Assembly: GCF_022701255.1 (NCBI RefSeq)
Contig: NZ_CP031705.1
Coordinates: 5,456,001 to 5,520,000 of the forward strand
Direction: 5' to 3'
DNA length: 64,000 nt
Source: Microcoleus vaginatus HSN003
Lineage (GTDB): Bacteria > Cyanobacteriota > Cyanobacteriia > Cyanobacteriales > Microcoleaceae
A program made the position numbers and the translations under genes. This document shows positions 53,637 through 62,796 of the stretch, one piece after another (within the stretch, counting starts at the first letter, position 1; each line of letters starts with the position of its first letter). The notes beneath the pieces are model-generated. The model ran no database searches. It was given only the letters and a program-made list of their open reading frames with translations, and was not told where the DNA came from.

Positions 53637-53981
53637 ATGGAATTTCCAAACTTCAACCCACCCATCGTCCTTCAACCTCACAACTGCCTCGACTCCCAAG
53701 CTGGCAGCCTCCTGCAGCAACAGCTAGCCGAGATTGTGCCCGAGCGCCACAAACTCTGGGTAATAGACATGGCCGCCGTAGATTTTATCGACAGTTCCGG
53801 GATCTGTGCCTTAGTCGGCGGACTCAACGCCGCCCGCCACCGGGGATGCCGCCTCGTCATCTGCAACCTCTCAGCCACAGTCAAGCTAATTTTTGAAATT
53901 ACTCAACTCGACCAACTCTTTGAAATCTTCGACAGTTTCGAGCAAGTTATCTCCACTGAAACTCCGGCTTTAGTTGCTTGA
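53637..53981 (+). CDS. STAS-domain anti-sigma-factor-antagonist-like protein
   Basis: 114 residues, a single STAS domain. LWVIDMAAVDFIDSSGICAL contains the DSSG motif whose Ser is phosphorylated by anti-sigma kinases in SpoIIAA/RsbV relatives. FEITQLDQLFEIFDSFEQVI ends the fold, as expected. It lies immediately after dedA's upstream region and not next to a kinase or phosphatase, so the partner-switching cascade it belongs to is not visible. In cyanobacteria such proteins also tune motility and bicarbonate uptake (family knowledge). Confidence 0.88.
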   Translation: MEFPNFNPPIVLQPHNCLDSQAGSLLQQQLAEIVPERHKLWVIDMAAVDFIDSSGICALVGGLNAARHRGCRLVICNLSATVKLIFEITQLDQLFEIFDSFEQVISTETPALVA

Positions 53982-54025
53982 TTAAAATGAGATCCCGAGT
54001 TGAAATCTCAAGTTTGCAAGAGACT

Positions 54026-54676
54026 TCAAGCAACCGCAGAGTTAATTTCAATATCATAAATAGGTTTATTTGTCAAGCAATACCAATGACAAACAAATAA
54101 ATCCGGCACTTGAGCGCCGGCAGAAGCGATCGCAGGTGCAGCCGGAAAAGGCCAAAGTCGATCGAAACAAATCCTTTCCCCTACGAACCCAAACTGCATC
54201 AAATAAGTCGCCGGCGGCGCATTTAAAAGATTTAGCAAGCGGTAAGCCAACTCGTACAACTGCTGGCGCCAAACATCCGACAAATGCACCGGTTGAGAGT
54301 AACTCAACTCGCTAGACTGCTTGTCAGGTTCCCCACCGATCACCTCAGCATACAGTGGCCCCTTTGCCGTCAACACCACAGGCAGCCAAAAATTGCCCTC
54401 GCCGACGGGAAAAAGCAGCTCCTGAGCCACTCGATCGCGCGCCGACGAAACATTCCGGCAAAATCGATACACATCCCGACCCGGAAAAACCAGATTTTCT
54501 GGCACATCCAGCGTCAAAGGACAAACGATCGCCCCACCCGGAGCGATCGCGGCAGAATAGAGTTCAGAAACCCCACAGATATTGACTTCAGTTAAAGGAT
54601 TAGATTGAGCGATCGCCGCCTTGAGATTTGCCGCCGGACTTTGCTCACCACCCGCCACAATCAAAACCTTAGACAT
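54026..54676 (-). CDS. Hypothetical protein, coupled to coiled-coil gene
   Basis: 216 residues from the ATG at 54676 (MSKVLIVAGGEQSPAANLKA), which overlaps the last 8 bp of the upstream coiled-coil gene; the frame also extends farther upstream but this start gives a proper first beta strand. A Rossmann-like opening strand is followed by VCPLTLDVPENLVFPGRDVY and a C-terminal TYLMQFGFVGERICFDRLWP. No catalytic motif is evident. The tight overlap implies translational coupling and perhaps a physical complex with the coiled-coil protein (inference). Confidence 0.75.
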   Translation of the reverse strand: MSKVLIVAGGEQSPAANLKAAIAQSNPLTEVNICGVSELYSAAIAPGGAIVCPLTLDVPENLVFPGRDVYRFCRNVSSARDRVAQELLFPVGEGNFWLPVVLTAKGPLYAEVIGGEPDKQSSELSYSQPVHLSDVWRQQLYELAYRLLNLLNAPPATYLMQFGFVGERICFDRLWPFPAAPAIASAGAQVPDLFVCHWYCLTNKPIYDIEINSAVA

Positions 54677-55223
54677 TGCCAAAGCTCGGCATTTGAATTC
54701 CTCGATCGTCCGTTTCATCGACGCTCGGCAGATCCAAGCCCTTAGCCTTGCGGCTCCGCACAGCGAGACGGTAAGTGACGCTTTGCAACTCAGTGTGCAA
54801 CTGGCGGTTTTCCTTTTGCAGTTGATCCAATTTTTCCTTAATTGGCTCGATCCGCTCGGCAAACTTCTGGCGGTAAACCCCGGGCAATTCCTGCACTACC
54901 TGTTCCAGCATCCGAGAGCGATCCGTCAATTCCTGCACTGACTGACGCAGTTGGTAAACCTCAGCATCCCGCTCGGCGATTTGTTCCTGATAAAAACCCA
55001 CCTGTTCTTCAACAGCTTGGAGTTGTTCGCGCATTGCCTGCATTTGAGCTTGGTGGCGATCGGAAACTTCCGGCGCCGGCACAAAATTAGAATTGCCCTT
55101 CACCAGCCTGAAAAGTTCTTGAGACAACTGCTGCACTAATTGGTCGCGCATTTGCAACTCTTCGGTGAGACGAGATACCTCTGATTGCAATTCTTTTGAG
55201 CTTACAAGTTTAGTTGGATTCAC
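54669..55223 (-). CDS. Coiled-coil protein, Slr1301-like
   Basis: 184 residues, almost entirely heptad-patterned: ELQSEVSRLTEELQMRDQLV, MQAMREQLQAVEEQVGFYQE and KLDQLQKENRQLHTELQSVT. There is no signal peptide or membrane helix, so it is cytosolic. It resembles short cyanobacterial coiled-coil proteins of the Slr1301 kind (weak memory-based similarity). The downstream gene starts within its last codons. A structural or cytoskeletal role is possible but unproven. Confidence 0.75.
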   Translation of the reverse strand: MNPTKLVSSKELQSEVSRLTEELQMRDQLVQQLSQELFRLVKGNSNFVPAPEVSDRHQAQMQAMREQLQAVEEQVGFYQEQIAERDAEVYQLRQSVQELTDRSRMLEQVVQELPGVYRQKFAERIEPIKEKLDQLQKENRQLHTELQSVTYRLAVRSRKAKGLDLPSVDETDDRGIQMPSFGNV

Positions 55224-55410
55224 GATGACTCTCAGCTTTTGTTATATAATCTGTTTCTCTTTAAAAATATCTTTCCCTTACCGCAGAGGCAAGAGGCACT
55301 TCAAAAGTTTTGAACCCATTAGGCTAAATCGAGCTAGCGGCCCGATGTCAAGGGTAAAGCTCAGTCTAACTCAAATCAGGCATTCACGTCATCACCTTAG
55401 TTTCTTGTCA

Positions 55411-55539
55411 CTGAGATGTTGCAGTATTCTCAAGAACAGGCAAGATGCCGGTTCCACAAAGAATTAATTTGTTGTGGGGTGGGCAGGAGAACCCGCCCAA
55501 AAAAGGATTAAGGATTATTGATATTGCTGCAACATCTCA
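55411..55539. mobile_element. 129-bp MITE-like element of the 130-bp repeat family
   Basis: CTGAGATGTTGCAG (55411-55424) and its exact reverse complement CTGCAACATCTCAG (55526-55539) bound the element, which contains AACAGGCAAGATGCCGGTTC. It is the best-defined single copy of the family found tandemly at 46868 and inside cobG. The rest of the gap 55224-55620 has a second hairpin copy (AAACCCTAGGTTTTTTG region) and no gene. Confidence 0.75.
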
Positions 55540-55620
55540 GTTGCCATAGACACAGGTAAAACCCTAGGTTTTTTGTCAATAAACCCGGTTTTTTAGCTTT
55601 TTTGAGAATAGTGCAATATC

Positions 55621-56244
55621 TCATGTGTAACCAATCACAGCCGAAAGCACTTTGCCAGCTTCGTCCACGGTGCTGCCAAAACAGATAATCCCGTCCTCGT
55701 GACCGGCCATCGCCAGAATTTGGCGCTCTGCCAAGTTCTCCTCCTCAAAAAGTCTAAACATTTCTAAGGCCATCTGAGGAGTGCCGTAAGGTATTTCTTT
55801 TCTAGTAGTAGGAATCTTAAACAGCAGTTGCTGCCATAGCTTAGGATTATGGACGTGAATTATCCCGCCCACCTCCTCTCTCTGAAGGTACAGGGCCCCG
55901 TGAGTCAGGGACTCCGACGAAGCTTGTACGGGGCCCCGGCAGCCGAGGTAATTTTGTTCTAAGTTAAATTCGGTAACAGTACAGTAGGATTCTGGTCCCA
56001 GAGTTTTCAAGTGTGCAGTCTGGGTTCCCGAAATCACGAATTGGCAAGAATTGCCGAGCCTGACGCTGACGTTGCCAAACCCTATGCCATTTTCGTAGAC
56101 GCCAATTAATCCCCAAGCGTGGAGCCGATCGCGCCAGTGCATCAAATCTGCTATGTTCCGGGCAGCTACAGGGCCTGCTTTTTCCCAGTCACAGCGGTAC
56201 TTAACGACTCCTTCATCCATCCATTTTTCGGTCAGAGCGGACAC
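55621..56244 (-). CDS. Class II aldolase/adducin-family protein
   Basis: 207 residues. The zinc-site histidines are in GIIHVHNPKLW and the later MAGHEDGIICFG, and ASSESLTHGALYLQ holds the upstream Glu/His used by fuculose-1-phosphate aldolase. GFGNVSVRLGNSCQFVISGT is the phosphate-binding block. So it probably cleaves or epimerises a small sugar phosphate; the natural substrate is not readable. It lies 96 bp downstream of the 27-codon membrane ORF on the same strand and could share its transcript. Confidence 0.9.
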   Translation of the reverse strand: MSALTEKWMDEGVVKYRCDWEKAGPVAARNIADLMHWRDRLHAWGLIGVYENGIGFGNVSVRLGNSCQFVISGTQTAHLKTLGPESYCTVTEFNLEQNYLGCRGPVQASSESLTHGALYLQREEVGGIIHVHNPKLWQQLLFKIPTTRKEIPYGTPQMALEMFRLFEEENLAERQILAMAGHEDGIICFGSTVDEAGKVLSAVIGYT

Positions 56245-56340
56245 GACAGATACGATCCAAGCAGAGACTTAATCGAAGTTGTCAAACTGCTTTGTTTTGC
56301 CTGCTGCCTTCTGTCTCGGTGCATCAGTGCCTTAACTAAT

Positions 56341-56424
56341 CTACATTCCAGTGTCGCCGTAATTAGCGACCGACATTAGCAAAAAGTAAGCTAGGAAAGA
56401 AGAACCAATTATTCCCAAAATCAT
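56341..56424 (-). CDS. 27-residue single-helix membrane ORF
   Basis: A very short frame, 27 codons plus TAG. The ATG is preceded by TAGAGGCTACACC, a good ribosome-binding site with AGAGG about 8-9 bases upstream. The peptide is one hydrophobic helix (MILGIIGSSFLAYFLLMSVA) followed by NYGDTGM. It has the size and form of the single-helix photosystem, cytochrome b6f and NDH-1 subunits (PsbM, PetL, PetN, NdhQ types), but I do not recognise it as any of them. The class II aldolase gene follows in the same direction. Confidence 0.6.
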   Translation of the reverse strand: MILGIIGSSFLAYFLLMSVANYGDTGM

Positions 56425-56994
56425 GGTGTAGCCTCTAGGTGATTACAAAAGTTCAATATGAAAATGTATGCTTTCTGTTGGGGAGTTTGAACCCAGGCTT
56501 TTGCCCGATCTCCAGTTTCTGAGGTGAAACTACATAACATCCCTGAATCCGTTATTGTTCTACCCTACAGCATTTTTACTGAGGGTAGTTCTACCGTAAG
56601 AAAGATTTAAGAAGAAATTAACCCCTAATCATGTAAATCAGGTAAAAAGCAACCGTACATTTACTGATTTTTCATCATTATACATATATTTAAGCAAAAA
56701 GCAAGCGGAACACAAAAAATATTTTTTAGCCTGTCTGGGAGGAACTGGCACAATCTTCGGGTGCTCTACGTTAGTCCACACCTCTGTCGATCGAGCAATT
56801 TTTAGCTCCGGGGCATCCTACAAGCTAAGAAAGCGGGTTAAGCGTAATATCATGTCGGGTAAAATCACCACAACGCCAGCTCGCGTCGGCGGGTTCACCA
56901 AAATCTGTTGTAGTAGTATAAGTTATAGATCCCCTCAACCCGCGCCTACCTAAAGGGGGATAGTCGATCGACCGAACCTGATATAATTTTTTAA
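56425..56994. other. Intergenic gap, nothing recognised
   Basis: It lies between the 27-codon ORF and the terminator of the Wzz-like gene. AT-rich, with no ORF that resembles a protein and no RNA motif. It could hold a long 5' leader of the small ORF. Confidence 0.45.
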
Positions 56995-57035
56995 CAAAAA
57001 AACAAGCCGATCGAGCAGTGATGACTCGATCGGCT
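56995..57035 (-). terminator. Terminator of Wzz-like gene
   Basis: Read on the minus strand, AGCCGATCGAG and CTCGATCGGCT pair around a 9-base loop and are followed by TTGTTTTTTTG. It begins about 35 bp after the stop codon at 57071. Confidence 0.9.
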
Positions 57036-57070
57036 AAAGTCTTCTGTGGAGTGCGATCGCTCGCAGCCAT

Positions 57071-58066
57071 TTAAATGTGGAAGTGATACAAGATACTGCC
57101 GTCGTCTTTAATTTCGCAATTGGCATTAAAGACTTCAGCTTGTTGGTTCAAAAAACGCTGAGCCACATCCGGCGACAGCCGCGTTTCCATTGCAAACCGC
57201 ACCAGAGTTATTTCGCCCCGACCTTCTTTGATCAGTCGGTACAAAGCACTTTGGAGCCTTTCGCTCTCTTCTCGCTGAAAAGCTGCTTTGTACTTCCAAT
57301 CCGCCACCGAAGGAATCAAACCTCGGCTGACCAAAATCGCCAACAGCAAACCAATTCCCAAAATCAGAGGCACTGTCGGATCGCTCGTGGGCGTGGCCAC
57401 AATTTGTGGCACTGTAGCGGCGGCCAAACTGCTAACCATTTCTTTTTCCGAAGCTTGCGTATCCGCCATTGCAAGCTGAGTTTTGTTGTAAAAGTCTTGC
57501 TGAAGCTTCATTTGCTGCAACAGGCGAGCGCGTTCTCTTTCGTATTGGTCGAGTTTTTGCTGAGCTTGTTTCAGGTCTTGAGTGACTTGTGCCAAGCGTT
57601 GGTTGAGCGACTGATTGACTGATTGCCACCGATATCTGTTAATCAGGCGGCTTTTTTCCACCATGCCCTTCATCAACATATCCACCGTTTGGATTGCTTG
57701 CTCCTGATCGAGCGAGCGATACCCAACCACAATTTCTAGGGGTTGTTCCGGCTTAGAAATCTTGACACTAGCATTTTGTCGAACTTGCTGGGGCGACAGC
57801 TTAACTGCATCTGCCACTGCTTTGACAACATTATCTGCCAGCAGAACCTCTGGGGTGAGTTGCTCTCCCTGCTTGAGAATTGTCGTGCCCGTACTCGAAA
57901 ATTTGACTGGCGGATTATTAGAAGAGAGAGTGCCTTGAGCCATGAATCCGGGGGGCGGGGCGAGGCGGTAGGCCAGGGCGCCTGAAATACCCATAATTAC
58001 AGCAAAACTGCCTAAGGCAATCCATCTGTATTGATGTGCTGAAGATCTAAAACGTAAATTTCCCAT
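57071..58066 (-). CDS. Wzz-like chain-length/coiled-coil membrane protein
   Basis: 331 residues from the ATG at 58066; a longer start at 58117 would add 17 residues. It has two membrane helices, IALGSFAVIMGISGALAYRL near the N-terminus and VPLILGIGLLLAILVSRGLI near residue 245, with a periplasmic coiled coil between (RLAQVTQDLKQAQQKLDQYE). This is the Wzz/GumC-type layout without the BY-kinase domain. The cytosolic C-terminus (ITLVRFAMETRLSPDVAQRF then CEIKDDGSILYHFHI) matches the small protein at 22812. It probably controls chain length or assembly of a surface polysaccharide (inference). Confidence 0.75.
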   Translation of the reverse strand: MGNLRFRSSAHQYRWIALGSFAVIMGISGALAYRLAPPPGFMAQGTLSSNNPPVKFSSTGTTILKQGEQLTPEVLLADNVVKAVADAVKLSPQQVRQNASVKISKPEQPLEIVVGYRSLDQEQAIQTVDMLMKGMVEKSRLINRYRWQSVNQSLNQRLAQVTQDLKQAQQKLDQYERERARLLQQMKLQQDFYNKTQLAMADTQASEKEMVSSLAAATVPQIVATPTSDPTVPLILGIGLLLAILVSRGLIPSVADWKYKAAFQREESERLQSALYRLIKEGRGEITLVRFAMETRLSPDVAQRFLNQQAEVFNANCEIKDDGSILYHFHI

Positions 58067-58117
58067 TTTGATAGTCAAGTCATAACATTCGCTTGCCGCA
58101 GCTCCTGCCAAACCCAA

Positions 58118-58627
58118 GAGCCATCGTTTCTTTCTGGTTAGTCAAATTGACTGCTGAAAATTTTCTCAGTTTCTACCTAAAAGCTATTAGCTTTTGAGAG
58201 TTGTCAATATTCATGATCCGAAAAAACCGATCGCGCTTTTATTTGATCTGAGCTATAACTTCAGTTTTTGTCCTTAATAATTAATCTGTAACAAGGCTTC
58301 TGGAAGTCTACTGGCATCAGACTAGCACTCAGGCGTGCGATCGCCTCGCCTCCCCGTGTTTGTTGACATTCAAAACAGTCTCCTTTTCACCCTTGGCAAT
58401 TCTCCAATTATCTTACGTCTTGGCGTCTTACGGACGCGGTTGAAGAATAAAAAAAAGCTTAAATACTCGGCCTAAAAACTTAACAAGCAAGAATTATACC
58501 ATGCAGTTAAGAGTTTGCTGCGTATTAAAAAAAATTGTGGAGCTGGTTTCGCCCCCAGATCCACATATTCACATAACAATTATGGTTCGATCGGTTGATG
58601 GTTCGATCGAGCCTCAGAGGCGAATGT
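58118..58627. other. Intergenic gap, nothing recognised
   Basis: 510 bp between the MBL gene's end and the Wzz-like gene's start. A direct repeat GGTTCGATCG occurs near 58583 and 58600. No gene or RNA was recognised. Confidence 0.45.
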
Positions 58628-59539
58628 TCAGAAGCCGATCGGCAAAATAAGACCCTCGCGGGCCATGACAGCCTTCGGAAAAGCGATTTGCACATCTTCG
58701 GCGATGCGATCGAGAAAATCGTCAGTATGAGCCGGATCATGGTGAAAAATCACCACTCGTTTCACCCGCGCCTCCTTAGCCATTCTCACCGCTTCCTGCC
58801 AAGTCGAGTGTCCCCAACCCACCTTCGGAGACTTGGGGTTGTGATATTCCTCGTCTGTGTACATCGCATCGTAAATCAGCACATCAGCGTCGAGGGCTAA
58901 ATTGTAGACATTCTCATCTAGGCGATCGGGAAAATGTTCAGTATCCGAACAATAAACAACAGATCGTCCCTGCCAAGTCACCCGATATCCCATAGCAGTA
59001 TTCGGGTGATTCAGAGAACCCGTCCTAATCTCAATATCGTCCAGCATCATCGTCTGGTTGTGATGGAGTTCGTAGAAATTCAAATCTGCCTGCAAACCCA
59101 TCAGTGGCACCGGCGAATTCGAGTGCAACACCCGTTCGACAAAGTGCCTTTTCATGCAATCTCCATCCGGCGGAGTCGCCCCGTAAATATCAAAGCTATT
59201 GCCGCGGATGAAAGCTGGGGCGAACAGCGGAAACCCTTGAATGTGATCCCAGTGATAGTGAGTAAAAAACATATAAGCTTGCACGGGCATTTCTTGCACC
59301 AACTGGTCTCCCAGCATCCGCAAGCCTGTTCCGCCGTCAAAAATCAAGCGTTTGCCAGCGACTCGCATTTCCAAACAAGAAGTATTGCCGCCGTAGCGAA
59401 CAGTTTCCTCTCCGGGTGTCGGAACACTGCCCCGCACGCCCCAGAACTGTACTACAAAATCATCTATACCTTTTATTGATTCGGAGGGTTGAGGGCAATC
59501 AACGGGAGTTGCCGCTACAGAGGACAAGCTGATTTCCAT
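58628..59539 (-). CDS. MBL-fold metallo-hydrolase
   Basis: 303 residues. The metal-binding HxHxDH is in FFTHYHWDHIQGF (His94, His96, Asp98, His99), and later YCSDTEHFPDR and IYDAMYTDEEY supply further ligands, with VVIFHHDPAHTDDF near the end. The order places it in the RNase Z/cAMP-phosphodiesterase-like branch of the beta-lactamase fold. The substrate cannot be told. It starts one base after the aroC stop, so both are one operon and translation is likely coupled. Confidence 0.9.
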   Translation of the reverse strand: MEISLSSVAATPVDCPQPSESIKGIDDFVVQFWGVRGSVPTPGEETVRYGGNTSCLEMRVAGKRLIFDGGTGLRMLGDQLVQEMPVQAYMFFTHYHWDHIQGFPLFAPAFIRGNSFDIYGATPPDGDCMKRHFVERVLHSNSPVPLMGLQADLNFYELHHNQTMMLDDIEIRTGSLNHPNTAMGYRVTWQGRSVVYCSDTEHFPDRLDENVYNLALDADVLIYDAMYTDEEYHNPKSPKVGWGHSTWQEAVRMAKEARVKRVVIFHHDPAHTDDFLDRIAEDVQIAFPKAVMAREGLILPIGF

Positions 59540-59540
59540 T

Positions 59541-60641
59541 TTAACATTCAGGCTTTAAGGTTCCACATTGTCCGTGATGGCGCAGCAGATGGTCGCACAA
59601 CACTAAAGCTATCATTGCTTCCACCATTGGCACAGCTCTTGGCAAAACGCAAGGGTCGTGCCGTCCCTTGGCAGCCAGCAGGGTTTCTTCGCCCTCTCGG
59701 GTAACTGTACGCTGCTGCTGGCGAATTGTCGCAGTTGGCTTGAATGCCGCCCGCAAAATGATATTTTCGCCGTTAGCAATCCCACCCTGAATTCCGCCAG
59801 AGCGATTCGTCACTGTACGAATTACACCCTTATCATCAGTATAGTATTCATCATTATGTTCGCTGCCCTTGAGCAGAGTCCCGGCAAACCCGGAACCAAT
59901 TTCAAAGCCTTTGCTGGCGGGCAAGGACATGATGGCTTTGGCCAAGTCGGCTTCGAGTTTGTCGAATACCGGCATTCCCAGGCCTTTGGGTACGTTGCGG
60001 GCGACGCATTCGACTACACCGCCGATCGAATCTCCACTGTCGCGAACTTTTTCGATCAGTTCAATCATTCTTTCGGCACATTCGGCATCGGGACAGCGGA
60101 CGATGTTGCTTTCTACTTGTTCTAAGGTAACAGTGTCCGGGTCGGCGACACATTCTAAGTCTTTGATGCGTTTGACGTAGCCGACTATTTCGACTCCTGC
60201 TGCTTGTTTGAGAATTTTTTTAGCGATCGCCCCTGCTGCTACTCTACCAATGGTCTCTCTCGCGGACGATCGACCTCCGCCTTGCCAGTTACGAATTCCG
60301 TATTTAGCATCGTAGGTAGCATCAGCGTGAGAAGGGCGGTAAGTTGTCGCCATTTCGCCGTAATCTTGGGGGCGGGTGTCTTGATTGCGAACTAAAATTG
60401 CGATCGGCGTTCCCAAAGTTTTGCCTTCAAACACCCCTGACAGAATTTCGCAGGTATCTGCTTCTTTGCGAGGTGTGGTAATTTTGCTTTGGCCGGGGCG
60501 GCGGCGATCGAGTTCGGCTTGAATTTCCGATGCGTCGATCGACACCAGGGGCGGGCAACCATCAATTACTACTCCCACACCGCCGCCGTGAGATTCCCCA
60601 AATGTCGATATCCGAAATAAATGCCCAAAGGTATTGCCCAT
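59541..60641 (-). CDS. aroC: Chorismate synthase
   Basis: 366 residues. It converts EPSP to chorismate with reduced FMN, the last shikimate step. [20 protein letters not shown] is the family start, with [39 protein letters not shown] and the [20 protein letters not shown] block. All expected motifs are intact. The MBL hydrolase begins directly after the stop, an unusual neighbour that may simply share the transcript. Confidence 0.97.
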   Translation of the reverse strand: MGNTFGHLFRISTFGESHGGGVGVVIDGCPPLVSIDASEIQAELDRRRPGQSKITTPRKEADTCEILSGVFEGKTLGTPIAILVRNQDTRPQDYGEMATTYRPSHADATYDAKYGIRNWQGGGRSSARETIGRVAAGAIAKKILKQAAGVEIVGYVKRIKDLECVADPDTVTLEQVESNIVRCPDAECAERMIELIEKVRDSGDSIGGVVECVARNVPKGLGMPVFDKLEADLAKAIMSLPASKGFEIGSGFAGTLLKGSEHNDEYYTDDKGVIRTVTNRSGGIQGGIANGENIILRAAFKPTATIRQQQRTVTREGEETLLAAKGRHDPCVLPRAVPMVEAMIALVLCDHLLRHHGQCGTLKPEC

Positions 60642-60889
60642 TCTGCTTTTGCCTGAAACTTGATAATTTTTACTTTAACTGGGAGATAGATTTTTCAAAT
60701 ATAGATTTACTGTATTTCTTCTGAAGAATATAGCATTGACTGGGAAGATCCCGGTTGATCGCGCCACAAAATACACTCGCTTCCCGGTAGAAGAATATCT
60801 ACGAGGGACAGGGGAGAGGGGGAGAATTGGGAGAGGGGGAAAACTGTGAAAATCTTCCTTCTTGCTTCTTCCCTCTTCTTCCTTCTTCT

Positions 60890-61021
60890 TTAGTCTTCGT
60901 GTTCTTCAAAAGGATCTCTCAATTCCTTAGCGGGAGGGCCGAAAGCCGTGTAGATCGAGAAACCGGTGATTGCCACCAGACACATACCGAGAGAAATGCC
61001 GAGAACTGCTGCTGGTTCCAT
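60890..61021 (-). CDS. psbN: Photosystem II assembly protein PsbN
   Basis: 43 residues. The frame starts [20 protein letters not shown] and ends [17 protein letters not shown], which is diagnostic of PsbN, a thylakoid single-helix protein needed for assembly and repair of photosystem II reaction centres. It is encoded opposite psbH, divergently, as in nearly all cyanobacteria. The frame is too short to be obvious in many gene searches. Confidence 0.97.
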   Translation of the reverse strand: MEPAAVLGISLGMCLVAITGFSIYTAFGPPAKELRDPFEEHED

Positions 61022-61233
61022 ATTTTTGTAATATTATGAGTGCTCCACTCTATAATATTACAAAAAATAACAATCCGTCTGAAAGTCTAGTGATTTCAGG
61101 CGCAGTACGGTATGGCAGCCAACCCCCACTCCCCGTTCTCCCAGTCCCCCTGCCGCATTTCTGAGAAATTGCGATCGCAATTAGCGGTAGAAATATGTCA
61201 AACTTTTCTGTAGAGATTCATTGCAGGTGACTT

Positions 61234-61437
61234 ATGGCACAACGGACTTGGTTAGGAGATATACTCAAACCCCTTAACTCAGAATACGGCAAGGTAGCCC
61301 CCGGCTGGGGAACCACGCTGTTGATGAGCGTTTTCATTGGACTGTTTTTCGTGTTCTTGTTGATTATTTTGCAAATCTACAACTCTTCTCTGATTCTGGA
61401 GAGTGTGGATATGGATTGGTCGAGTCTCGGCAGCTAA
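61234..61437 (+). CDS. psbH: Photosystem II protein PsbH
   Basis: 67 residues: [20 protein letters not shown], a single membrane helix ([20 protein letters not shown]) and a lumenal tail. It stabilises the QB side of the photosystem II core. TTGCAGGTGAC precedes the ATG. It is divergent from psbN and lies 150 bp upstream of tatA. Confidence 0.98.
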   Translation: MAQRTWLGDILKPLNSEYGKVAPGWGTTLLMSVFIGLFFVFLLIILQIYNSSLILESVDMDWSSLGS

Positions 61438-61488
61438 AAATTGAGCGCAAAACAGTAAGGCTAAAAGTAAAAGCTGAGGGTTGAGGAG

Positions 61489-61529
61489 AAAGGGTAAAAG
61501 CTAAGTTTTCCCGTTTTTCCTTACCCTTT
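61489..61529 (+). terminator. Possible terminator hairpin after psbH
   Basis: AAAGGGTAA and TTACCCTTT pair perfectly with a 23-base loop. There is no strong T run. It may be a terminator or a transcript-stabilising stem between psbH and tatA. Confidence 0.4.
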
Positions 61530-61588
61530 CCGATTACTTTTGCCCTAAATAAACAGGAAGTAATTAAACAAATTGCAGGAGAAAAAGG

Positions 61589-61849
61589 ATGAATATTTTT
61601 GGCATTGGTTTGCCGGAAATGGCAGTTATTTTTACGATCGCCCTATTGGTATTCGGCCCCAAAAAATTACCTGAAATCGGCAGGAGTATGGGGAAGGCAA
61701 TTCGGGGATTTCAAGATGCTTCGCGGGATTTTGAGTCGGAGTTCACGCGGGAGGCCAAGCAGTTAGAAGAAGCAGTAGCAACTAGCAGCAAACCGGAAAC
61801 TGAAAAACTCGCGGCGGCTACTCCCAAGGAAGATAGCACAGACAGTTAA
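61589..61849 (+). CDS. tatA: Sec-independent translocase subunit TatA/E
   Basis: 86 residues: N-terminal helix MNIFGIGLPEMAVIFTIALL, then FGPKKLPEIGRSMGKAIRGF as the amphipathic helix with the FGPKKLPE hinge, and an acidic tail. It forms the pore of the twin-arginine translocation system in plasma and thylakoid membranes. GCAGGAGAAAAAGG is the ribosome-binding site. The pth ATG begins at the next base after the tatA stop. Confidence 0.96.
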   Translation: MNIFGIGLPEMAVIFTIALLVFGPKKLPEIGRSMGKAIRGFQDASRDFESEFTREAKQLEEAVATSSKPETEKLAAATPKEDSTDS

Positions 61850-62512
61850 ATGAACAACACTCAGAAGTCGGAAACACCAGCGGAGTTAGTGATTCCCCAG
61901 CTAATAGTTGGGTTAGGCAATCCCGAACCTAAATACGATCGCACCCGACACAACATCGGTTTTAATGCTGTCGATGCCTTGGCTAAATCTTGGCAGATTT
62001 CCCTGTCGGAAAATCGCAAATTTCAAGGCATATTTGGCGAGGGAAACCGGCCGCGGGGACAGAAAATCCGCTTGCTGAAACCGCTTACTTACATGAATCT
62101 GTCGGGCCAAGCGATTCGGGCGGCGACGGATTGGTACAAAATACCTGCGGAGTCGGTATTAATAGTATACGATGATATGGATTTGCCGATCGGGAAATTG
62201 AGAATGCGGCTTGCCGGTTCAGCCGGCGGACACAACGGCATGAAATCGACAATTTCTCATTTGGGCACAGACAAATTTCCCCGCTTGCGGATTGGCATCG
62301 GCAAACCTCAAAACGATGCTGCTAAAAATGAGAAAGATACGATTTCCTTCGTTTTAGGAAAGTTTTCCTCAGAGGAAAGTCAATTAGTAGAGAAAGTGCT
62401 TAAACTGGTTGTAGAAGCTGTGGAACTAAGTCTACATCAAGGAGTAGAAAAAGCCATGAGCCTTTACAATAGTCGCACAATTGCAGAAACAAACGCGGAA
62501 ACAAAAAGGTGA
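61850..62512 (+). CDS. pth: Peptidyl-tRNA hydrolase
   Basis: 220 residues. It recycles stalled peptidyl-tRNA. VGLGNPEPKYDRTRHNIGFN holds the catalytic His and neighbouring Asn; LKPLTYMNLSGQAI, VLIVYDDMDLPIGKLRMR and GSAGGHNGMKSTISHLGTDK are family blocks. The start immediately abuts the tatA stop, so the two are translationally coupled. The gene overlaps the DUF3146 gene at its 3' end by 4 bp. Confidence 0.96.
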   Translation: MNNTQKSETPAELVIPQLIVGLGNPEPKYDRTRHNIGFNAVDALAKSWQISLSENRKFQGIFGEGNRPRGQKIRLLKPLTYMNLSGQAIRAATDWYKIPAESVLIVYDDMDLPIGKLRMRLAGSAGGHNGMKSTISHLGTDKFPRLRIGIGKPQNDAAKNEKDTISFVLGKFSSEESQLVEKVLKLVVEAVELSLHQGVEKAMSLYNSRTIAETNAETKR

Positions 62513-62775
62513 GTTCGAGACGTTTGCCTGAAACAACTGCATATGTCCGGGTTACTGGTCAATCTTGGCAAAAAGGCACGATTGAGGGTGAAGTGACTGC
62601 CGGCAATTTTGAGTGGCAGTTTCAGTGGCGTTTCACGTCAGAAAAAACACTGATACTTGAGCCTTCTCAAGGTAGGGCATTGATTCAGGAACCGCTGCAC
62701 CGCTTTCTGGAAAAATGGGATTATCAGCTTGAACCGGGCGGGGATTATTCGTTTACGGTTCGGGCTCAGTTTTAA
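62509..62775 (+). CDS. DUF3146-like cyanobacterial protein
   Basis: 88 residues from a GTG at 62509 that overlaps the pth stop by 4 bp (GTGA), a strong sign that this is the true start and a coupled gene. TAYVRVTGQSWQKGTIEGEV and NFEWQFQWRFTSEKTLILEP show a small beta-rich fold. I associate it with cyanobacterial DUF3146, a family without known activity. It has no membrane helix. Confidence 0.8.
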   Translation: MSSRRLPETTAYVRVTGQSWQKGTIEGEVTAGNFEWQFQWRFTSEKTLILEPSQGRALIQEPLHRFLEKWDYQLEPGGDYSFTVRAQF

Positions 62776-62796
62776 AATCTTGGTAAGGGGAAATGC

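Noticed and set aside
56825-57070. 81-codon frame abutting the Wzz-like gene
   Set aside because: It spans the terminator of that gene and yields a Pro/Arg-rich peptide without conserved features.
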